The notes beneath the pieces are model-generated. The model did not search any database. It was not told the origin of the DNA and worked only from the letters and a program-made list of their open reading frames with translations. Positions 6,040 through 11,404 of a stretch of 11,404 nucleotides of DNA are shown here, in pieces. How positions within the stretch are numbered: the first letter of the stretch is position 1; the number at the start of each line of letters is the position of its first letter. The translations under genes and the position numbers were made by a program. Source of the stretch: Kiloniellales bacterium (lineage in GTDB: Bacteria > Pseudomonadota > Alphaproteobacteria > Kiloniellales > JAKSBE01); assembly GCA_030067055.1 (NCBI GenBank), contig JASJAL010000178.1:1-11404 (forward strand), in the 5' to 3' direction.

Positions 6040-7557
6040 CTATTGCCCTTGGCCGAGGGAATAGCCGGGCTCGCCGTCGAAGGTGAAGAGGTGCTCAGTC
6101 TTCACGAAGTCGACCCCTTGCTTGGTCAGCTGGCCGAGCAGCTCAACAACCATTGACTTGTTGAGCTGCTTGCCCGGTTCGGCCAGGTAGCGGCAGCGCC
6201 AGTGGTCGGTGCAGAAGGTCTCGGGCAGGCCGTCGGGCCAAACTTTAACTCCCCGGTTGGTGACCATGGCGAGCTTGTAGGCACCGTTCTGTGCTCTCTG
6301 CATGGTCGCCGCCAAAGCCGCCGCATCCCGATCGGACCAATGCACGAAGACGTCGATGCCGACCAGATCCTTCTTGGCCGGCGGCCGAATTTGCGCCTCA
6401 GGCACGGCAAAGGCCTTGGCCGCACCGCCGCTGCGCACCGGGGCCAGGGTGTCGGGCGCCTCGCCGAGCCGGGCGATGACCGCGTCGGCGAAGGCTTCTG
6501 TACCGAGCTTCAGGCTCGAGACCTCCTTGTTGAAGATGTCGTAGGTGTGGAGGCCGTCCTCGATGGTCTTGAGCCAGGCGTTGTGCACCTTCCGGGCCAC
6601 GTCGGACTGGCCGATGTGGTGCAGCATCATGACCCCGGCCAGTAGCAAACCCGAGGGATTGGCGACGTCCCGGCCGGCGCGGCGCGGCGCCGAGCCGTGG
6701 ATCGCCTCGAACATCGCGCCGTGGGCACCGATGTTGGCCGAAGGCGCCAGGCCGACCGAACCGGCGATCTGGGCCGCGACGTCGGAGAGGACGTCGCCGT
6801 AGAGGTTCGGCACGACGATGACCTCGAAGTCCGTGGGCGTGTCGGCGAGTTTGGCCGCGCCGATGTCGACGATCCAGTGCTCGTGCGCGATCTGCGGATA
6901 GTCGGCCGCCACCTCATCGAAGACCTTGTGGAACAGGCCGTCGGTCAGCTTCATGATGTTGTCCTTGGTGAAGCAAGTGACCTTGCTGCGGCCGTTGGCG
7001 ACGGCGTATTCGAAGGCGTAGCGGATAATCTTCTCGCAGCCGGGGCGCGAAATCAGCTTCAGGCACTGGACCACCTCGTCGGTCTGGCGATGCTCGATCC
7101 CGGCGTAGAGGTCCTCTTCGTTCTCGCGGATCACTACCACGTCCATGTCCGGGTGCTTGGTCGCCACGAAGGGCGCATAGGCGGTACAGGGCCGGACGTT
7201 GGCGAAGAGCCCGAGAGACTTGCGAACGGTGACGTTGAGGCTCTTGTATCCGCCGCCCTGGGGCGTGGTGATCGGCGCCTTGTAGAATACCTTGGTGCGC
7301 CGCAGGCTGTCCCAAGCCTGGGGATCGATTCCGGCGGAGTTGCCATTCAGGTAGGCCTGCTCGCCGATGGTGATCGGCTCGAACACCATGTCCGCCCCGG
7401 CAGCCATTAGCACCCTGAGGCTGGCGCGCATGATCTCGGGCCCGATTCCGTCACCGAAGGCAACCGTGATGGGCACCGCGGTCTGCGATTGCTTGAGCCG
7501 GAACTGCTCGTCTAGGCTGACCGGATTGACGGCCTGCGGAGGTGTCATTTCGTTCAT
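6040..7557 (-). CDS. icd: Isocitrate dehydrogenase, probably NADP-dependent, with C-terminal extension
   Basis: A 505-residue enzyme that oxidatively decarboxylates isocitrate to 2-oxoglutarate in the TCA cycle. The core (about 28-365) has the beta-decarboxylating dehydrogenase signatures: substrate-binding S106, N108, R112 and R122 in YKSLNVTVRKSLGLFANVRP, the RENEEDLYAGIE block with catalytic-type Y151, K198 in TKDN, and metal-binding D255/D259 in NLYGDVLSD. The cofactor loop HGSAPRRAG (287-295) carries two arginines where NADP enzymes have Lys-Tyr and NAD enzymes have an acidic residue, favouring NADP. An additional C-terminal domain (about 395-500) is of the kind found in long bacterial IDHs such as that of Thermus. 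The ATG at 7557 was chosen over the open frame reaching 7845 because GAGGG lies eight bases upstream and the upstream residues look non-coding. A terminator follows the gene. Confidence 0.93.
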   Translation of the reverse strand: MNEMTPPQAVNPVSLDEQFRLKQSQTAVPITVAFGDGIGPEIMRASLRVLMAAGADMVFEPITIGEQAYLNGNSAGIDPQAWDSLRRTKVFYKAPITTPQGGGYKSLNVTVRKSLGLFANVRPCTAYAPFVATKHPDMDVVVIRENEEDLYAGIEHRQTDEVVQCLKLISRPGCEKIIRYAFEYAVANGRSKVTCFTKDNIMKLTDGLFHKVFDEVAADYPQIAHEHWIVDIGAAKLADTPTDFEVIVVPNLYGDVLSDVAAQIAGSVGLAPSANIGAHGAMFEAIHGSAPRRAGRDVANPSGLLLAGVMMLHHIGQSDVARKVHNAWLKTIEDGLHTYDIFNKEVSSLKLGTEAFADAVIARLGEAPDTLAPVRSGGAAKAFAVPEAQIRPPAKKDLVGIDVFVHWSDRDAAALAATMQRAQNGAYKLAMVTNRGVKVWPDGLPETFCTDHWRCRYLAEPGKQLNKSMVVELLGQLTKQGVDFVKTEHLFTFDGEPGYSLGQGQ

Positions 7558-7778
7558 TTTCGGGTCCCTCAATAAAAAGCTCAGTTTGGCGACACGGCCA
7601 TGCTTTCTCACATCGGGACGATCCCGCGGCTCTTGAAATCGATGATCACCGGGGCTGTGATCGGAATTTTCAATCAGGCGGCGCCTCGACCAGCCATCAG
7701 CGGCGCGTGAGCAGCGTTTGCTTTTGGGGACTTTGGGGCTAGGTTCTGGCGCAACTAGGTCGTTTCCAATCTGTTGGC
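7558..7778. promoter_or_regulatory. Divergent promoter region with an inverted repeat
   Basis: This 221-bp spacer must hold the promoters of icd (leftward) and the mechanosensitive channel gene (rightward). It contains GATCAC-N7-GTGATC at 7644-7662, a perfect 6-bp dyad of operator-like size, and CGGGA-N3-TCCCG at 7614-7626. TTGAAA followed 17 bases later by GGTGAT is a weak leftward promoter candidate. No regulator can be assigned from sequence alone. Confidence 0.3.
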
Positions 7779-9725
7779 ATGAGACAGTCCCGCACAGAGC
7801 GTTCAAACTGCTTGTGGCCTGCGGCACCACCGCGCAGCGCACCAAGGATCACAGTGCCCACCCTCCTGGTGGCGACGCTGATGTTTTCGCTGGCCGCCAT
7901 GATGCCTGTCGCGGCGCCGGCCGAGGAAACCGGTCCTCTGGCGCCCTCGGACACCTCCAGCCCGCGGGCGACCTTGGAGACCTTCCTCGAGGACAGCCTG
8001 AAGGCGATCCAGCTGTGGAAGACCGCGGTCAGCCTGAACGAGGCCACGCCCGGCCTCTTCGCGAGCGACGCCGTCAAGGAGGGGCTCGCGCGCGCGCGGA
8101 ACCTCGGCCAGCGGGCGGCCAAGACCATGGATCTCAGCCAGATCCCTCAGGCCCGGGTCGAAGACCTGCGGATCGAGGCCGCCCTCTTGCTGAAAGAGGT
8201 GCTGGACAGGATCGAATTGCCGCCCCTGGAGACGATCCCCGACGCCGAGGCGATGAAGGCCGAGGATCTGAAGAGCTGGCGGCTGCCGGCGACCGAGATC
8301 GAGATCGCCTTGGTTCGGGAAGGTCCACGTGCCGGCGAGTTCCTCTTCACCGCCGAGACGGTCGAGCGCCTGCCCGAGTTCTATGAAGCGATCCGGGAGC
8401 TTCCCTACAGGACCACGGAAACCGCGGGAATCTACGAGTTCTACATCGCCACGCCGGGCCAGCTCCTGCCGCCGAAATGGCTGTCCTGGGTCCAGAATCT
8501 GCCGACCTGGGCCACGACGCTGCACTGGGGCCAGACCGTCTGGCAATGGTTCGGACTCGGCCTGTCGGTGCTGCTCGCGGTCCTGCTGCCTGTTGGCGTC
8601 AACCGCTGGCTACGGCGCCAAGCCGTGCCGATATCCGCGCTGCGACGCAGCTGGCGGCGCTTGATCGTCCCATTGGTGACCTTTGCGAGCTTCTTCTTTT
8701 TTCGCCACTTCGTCGACGAGCAGCTCAACATCACCGGTGGCGTCCTCTTCGCCGTCGTAGCCGGCTTCGAGGCGTCGATGGCCGTCGTCGCGGCCTGGGT
8801 CGTGGTCGTCATCGCCAACGTGATCGCCGAGATCAGCATCGCGTCGCCGCGGATCGACGCCTCGAGTCTGGATGCCAGCATGGTGCGGATGAGCCTGCGG
8901 GTGCTCGGCGGCCTGGGCGCCATCGGCATCGTGCTTTTCGGCGCCGACCGGGTCGGCCTGCCCGTGGTCCCGCTGCTGGCCGGCCTCGGCGTCGGCGGTC
9001 TCGCCGTGGCGCTGGCTGCACGCCCGACCCTGGAGAACCTGATCGGCGGGGTGATCCTCTATGCCGATCGCCCGGTGCGGGTCGGCGACATCTGCAGCTT
9101 CGGTGAATTTATTGGCGTGGTGGACTCGATCGGCATGCGCTCGACCAAGATCCGGGCGCTGGATCGCACCATCATCTCGGTGCCCAATGCCCAGTTCGTC
9201 GACATGCAGCTGGTGAACTGGAGCCGCTGCGACCGCCGGCTGATCGATCCGCTGGTCGGCCTGCGCTACGAGACCTCGCCCGAGCAGTTGCGCTTCGTCC
9301 TGGCCAAGCTGCGCGAGATGTGCCTGGCGCACCCCAAGATCCACGACGAGTCCATCCGCATCCGCATGGCGGGCTTCGGCGCGTCCTCCCTCGACATCCA
9401 GGTCAGGGTCTTTGCGCTGACCCGCGACCTGGAAGAGTTCCACGCCATCCAGGAGGACGTCTTTCTGCGGATCATCGAAATCGTCGAGTCCTCCGGCACC
9501 GGCTTCGCCTTCCCTTCGACCACCGCCTACCTAGCCCGCGACGGCGGCCTCGACGAGGAGCAAGGCCAGGCCGCCGAGGCGCAGGTGGCGCAGTGGCGGG
9601 CGGCCGGCGAACTGCCCTTCCCCGAGTTCACGACGCCCCGGCAGGAGGCGCTCTCGGGCACCCTGGACTACCCGCCCGAGGGCTCACCGCAGGCCAAGGC
9701 CCCGGCAAAGGGCAAGGCCGGCTGA
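7779..9725 (+). CDS. MscS-family mechanosensitive ion channel with periplasmic N-terminal domain
   Basis: A 648-residue inner-membrane channel that should open under membrane tension to release solutes during hypo-osmotic shock. Residues 1-48 form a signal peptide with an arginine-containing N-region, a hydrophobic core (27-45) and a likely cleavage site after VAAPA. A mostly helical periplasmic domain follows (about 49-250, with PRATLETFL near its start). Membrane helices lie around 255-277, 294-311, 320-350 and 372-388. The glycine- and alanine-rich pore helix is 392-415 (PLLAGLGVGGLAVALAA), followed by the MscS beta-domain signature LENLIGGVILYADRPVRVGD (418-437) and the alpha-beta vestibule domain to about 585. 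The last 60 residues are low-complexity and end Lys/Ala-rich. The ATG lacks a good ribosome site; a GTG at 7854 has AAGGA five bases upstream but would remove the charged signal-peptide N-region. The betaine-type transporter and this channel would act in opposite directions on cell solutes. Confidence 0.93.
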   Translation: MRQSRTERSNCLWPAAPPRSAPRITVPTLLVATLMFSLAAMMPVAAPAEETGPLAPSDTSSPRATLETFLEDSLKAIQLWKTAVSLNEATPGLFASDAVKEGLARARNLGQRAAKTMDLSQIPQARVEDLRIEAALLLKEVLDRIELPPLETIPDAEAMKAEDLKSWRLPATEIEIALVREGPRAGEFLFTAETVERLPEFYEAIRELPYRTTETAGIYEFYIATPGQLLPPKWLSWVQNLPTWATTLHWGQTVWQWFGLGLSVLLAVLLPVGVNRWLRRQAVPISALRRSWRRLIVPLVTFASFFFFRHFVDEQLNITGGVLFAVVAGFEASMAVVAAWVVVVIANVIAEISIASPRIDASSLDASMVRMSLRVLGGLGAIGIVLFGADRVGLPVVPLLAGLGVGGLAVALAARPTLENLIGGVILYADRPVRVGDICSFGEFIGVVDSIGMRSTKIRALDRTIISVPNAQFVDMQLVNWSRCDRRLIDPLVGLRYETSPEQLRFVLAKLREMCLAHPKIHDESIRIRMAGFGASSLDIQVRVFALTRDLEEFHAIQEDVFLRIIEIVESSGTGFAFPSTTAYLARDGGLDEEQGQAAEAQVAQWRAAGELPFPEFTTPRQEALSGTLDYPPEGSPQAKAPAKGKAG

Positions 9726-9967
9726 GGGGCAGGCGCAGTCTCGCTGCCAGATCGGGCACCCCGATCATCGCCGCCAAGCCGTACCCGGTGCTTACGGTCA
9801 CGCGAGCGCCGAGGATGAGGATCAGGATCCGCATCGCAGCGTGTCACGACAGACCCGGTGGATCTTGCCCCGATGCGAAATATTGGATTCGAGCGAAATG
9901 GAGAGCGCCTCGGATTCAGGCGTCGTTAAGGAGGGACCACCACAATCGGCGCGCGAAGCTGAGCCGG
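9726..9967. other. Non-coding spacer with hairpins after the channel gene
   Basis: No gene is supported here. GATCGGG-CAC-CCCGATC (9750-9766) is a perfect 7-bp hairpin 24 bp past the channel stop, and an imperfect GC hairpin lies just before it; neither has a T-run. GAGGAT-GAGGAT-CAGGAT (9811-9828) is a short tandem repeat. A strong Shine-Dalgarno-like AAGGAGG near 9929 has no start codon at a usable distance. Confidence 0.45.
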
Positions 9968-9982
9968 ATGGAGACTGTGGTC

Positions 9983-10612
9983 ATGGGCGAGCCACTTGTG
10001 GCAACGGCGGTCTGGATCGGCCTTGCCACGCTGGCCGCCGCAGCCGTCCTGCTATTCTGGCCCTATCGCCGGGCTTGGCACTTCGTCCATCGCCGGATGA
10101 TCGACGCCTCGCCCGAGGCAATCTGGGACGCCTGCGACCCTGCCACCGAATCAGCAGCCTACGGAACCTTTGGCACCCGGCCGGTATTCAGCAGGAAACT
10201 TCGCGCTGTGCCGGAGACCTGGGAACTGGTGATCGACAATGGCTGCGGTCATCCCGAGCACAACACCACTATGCGGTTTGAAACGATACACGAAGACAGA
10301 CCCGCACGCTCTGAGACAAGGCTCTTATTCTATAACGGCGTGGACCATCCTTTCGGCGAAGCCCACATCGACACGCTCGAATTCGATGAACAGCAGGGCG
10401 GAACGCTCGTGACGCTCGGATTTTCCGGCGAGCTGTCCGGCCTCTGGCGGCTGCTCTTGCTCCGGCGCGTGAATCGCAGCTCGCTGCGTCGGATTCAGCG
10501 CCACTTCGGCAATGGAGACGATGTCCCGGAGGTCTTCAAGGGACAAGCCTTTAGGACCAGCGTCGCGCTTTCGGCGGTCACGGTGGCCAGCTTCGCTCTG
10601 CTCTTCGGCTAG
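9983..10612 (+). CDS. Membrane-anchored SRPBCC (START-like) domain protein, ended by an in-frame amber codon
   Basis: The frame up to TAG encodes 209 residues: an N-terminal membrane helix (about 8-26), an SRPBCC/polyketide-cyclase-like domain (about 33-175) recognisable from HRRMIDASPEAIWDACDP at its start, the strand pair LEFDEQQGGTLVTLGFSG (132-149) and the closing helix SSLRRIQRHF, then a hydrophobic stretch (192-209) that is cut by the stop. The same frame reads on for 42 sensible codons, so the natural protein was probably 252 residues with a C-terminal helix pair. The fold binds hydrophobic ligands in a cavity; no specific ligand or partner can be named. The ATG at 9983 has GGAG nine bases upstream; an ATG at 9968 in the same frame is possible but has no ribosome site. 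This is a broken gene, or a readthrough or sequence-error case. Confidence 0.75.
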   Translation: MGEPLVATAVWIGLATLAAAAVLLFWPYRRAWHFVHRRMIDASPEAIWDACDPATESAAYGTFGTRPVFSRKLRAVPETWELVIDNGCGHPEHNTTMRFETIHEDRPARSETRLLFYNGVDHPFGEAHIDTLEFDEQQGGTLVTLGFSGELSGLWRLLLLRRVNRSSLRRIQRHFGNGDDVPEVFKGQAFRTSVALSAVTVASFALLFG

Positions 10613-10741
10613 GTCGTTGCACCGCTCCTGGCCGGGATCCTGAACGTCCACGGATTCGGCTACACGGGCGACTACATCCTGGCCGGCATCCTGGCCCTGG
10701 GGGCATTGCAGGCCTGGTATCTGGGCGTCGTGACCTCCTGA
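10613..10741 (+). pseudogene. In-frame continuation of the SRPBCC gene after the amber codon
   Basis: Directly after TAG the same frame runs 42 codons to a TGA. The translation starts VVAPLLAGIL and contains DYILAGILALGALQAWYLGV, a good membrane helix. About 37 of 42 codons end in G or C, as in the genes around it, so this is coding-like sequence and not random spacer. The amber codon falls inside what would be one continuous hydrophobic helix spanning both sides. Confidence 0.6.
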
Positions 10742-11000
10742 GACCTGACGCCCGCGACCGAGAGCAAACCCAGCATCGGCCTTGAACGCCTCCAGCCATC
10801 AAGTTTCGCCCGGAACGCCGCAGCGAAGCCGGGTGCCTGCCAAGAACGCTGCGCGGTGATCGCGCGGTCAGCTGCTCCGACTTTGCGGACGTCTTGTGCT
10901 TCAATGCAGCGCGAAGTGTCCCGGTGCGGACCACCGCGCCGAGCTGCGTCGGCCAGGCGCGATCGTTCGGAGAAACGGACAAGGAACAGGATAGGACACA
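10742..11000. other. Non-coding spacer before the GST-like gene
   Basis: I see no supported gene in these 259 bp. A near-palindrome TGATCGCGCGGTCA lies at 10857-10870 (one mismatched pair). A minus-strand open frame covers the region but lacks a recognisable domain and overlaps the SRPBCC continuation. The promoter of the next gene presumably lies here; no clear -35/-10 pair was found. Confidence 0.4.
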
Positions 11001-11404
11001 ATGACCGAGCTCTACGAATGGCCGCCGACGCGCTCGCAGCGGGCGAAATGGGCGCTCGAGGAGCTGGAGGTCCCCTACACCAGCCGAAAGGTCATCCTCC
11101 TGGAGCAAGAGCAGGATTCGGCGGCCTACCGCGCGATCCATCCCCTGGGCGTGGTGCCCGCCCTCAGGACCGAGGCCTACACCATCTTCGAGTCGGTCGC
11201 GATCGTCCTGCAGCTGATCGACGAGCACCCGGAGAAGGGGCTGGCGCCGGCGCCCGGCAGCCCGGAGCGGGCGCTCTACTACCAGTGGAGCGTCTTCGCC
11301 TGCGCCGAGCTGGACCCGGCGGTCATGCTGGTCTTCGACAACACCATGCGGCCGCTCGAGCACATGCGCCCGCCCGGGACGCCGCACGACGCCGGGCTCG
11401 CCGA
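11001..11404 (+). CDS. Glutathione S-transferase-like protein, 3' end beyond the window
   Basis: The first 134 codons of a gene that runs off the window. The N-terminal thioredoxin-like GST domain is recognisable: MTELYEWPPTRSQRAKWALEELEVPY at the start (the PTRSQRAKWALEEL stretch is where GSTs bind glutathione and begin the first helix), then HPLGVVPAL with the conserved cis-proline after VV, and FESVAIVLQLIDE matching the E-S glutathione-contact pair and following helix. The all-helical C-terminal domain begins near residue 93 (ERALYYQWSVFACAELDPAVM) and is incomplete. No tyrosine, serine or cysteine is obvious at the usual catalytic position beyond T10 and S12, so substrate class is open. 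An AGGA-containing stretch just upstream of the ATG serves as ribosome site. Likely a cytoplasmic detoxification or redox enzyme. Confidence 0.85.
   Translation, partial: MTELYEWPPTRSQRAKWALEELEVPYTSRKVILLEQEQDSAAYRAIHPLGVVPALRTEAYTIFESVAIVLQLIDEHPEKGLAPAPGSPERALYYQWSVFACAELDPAVMLVFDNTMRPLEHMRPPGTPHDAGLA

Noticed and set aside
7558..7845. 96-residue N-terminal extension of isocitrate dehydrogenase
   Set aside because: The frame stays open upstream by chance; the sequence is polar and Arg/Ser-rich without family similarity, it would overlap the divergent channel gene start, and a good ribosome site precedes the ATG at 7557.
9628..9834. Minus-strand frame beginning MRILILILGARVTV, signal-peptide-like
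   Set aside because: The hydrophobic start comes from a short GAGGAT tandem repeat, the rest is antisense to the channel gene, and there is no ribosome site.
10672..11001. 109-codon minus-strand open frame in the spacer before the GST-like gene
   Set aside because: It overlaps the coding-like continuation of the SRPBCC gene, shows no domain I recognise and has no convincing ribosome site.

Overview
The window is high-GC DNA with strong G/C preference at third codon positions. It most likely comes from an alphaproteobacterium. The isocitrate dehydrogenase is of the long kind with an extra C-terminal domain, common in that class; a Rhodospirillales-like lineage is a guess. No rRNA, tRNA, CRISPR array, integrase or transposase was seen, so this looks like ordinary chromosome. 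Many long open frames in other registers are GC-driven shadows of the real genes.

Left part (83-5711, all on the minus strand, so read right to left): a membrane histidine kinase, an OmpR/PhoB-type response regulator overlapping it by 4 bp (GTGA), a two-domain PPK2-type polyphosphate:AMP phosphotransferase 61 bp further on, a BCCT-family transporter for betaine-like solutes after a gap holding a perfect 11-bp hairpin, and a 38-residue single-helix protein whose ATG overlaps the transporter stop (ATGA). Layout suggests a signalling-plus-response cassette: a periplasmic sensor with a strongly acidic patch, polyphosphate/nucleotide metabolism, and solute uptake. Co-regulation is inferred.

Middle (5712-7778): the upstream region of the kinase carries four half-sites at an exact 11-bp period, a plausible binding array for an OmpR-family regulator. 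Next to it lies a strong hairpin terminator for the isocitrate dehydrogenase gene (6040-7557, minus). A 221-bp divergent spacer separates that gene from the next.

Right part (7779-11404, plus strand): a large MscS-family mechanosensitive channel with a signal peptide and periplasmic domain; a membrane-anchored SRPBCC-fold protein; and the start of a glutathione S-transferase-like gene cut by the window end. The SRPBCC frame stops at an amber codon inside a predicted membrane helix, but the same frame continues as clear coding sequence for 42 more codons. That points to a nonsense mutation, a sequence error or readthrough.

The observations most worth checking are the transporter-coupled microprotein, the in-frame amber codon, the 11-bp-phased array and the acidic sensor domain of the kinase.
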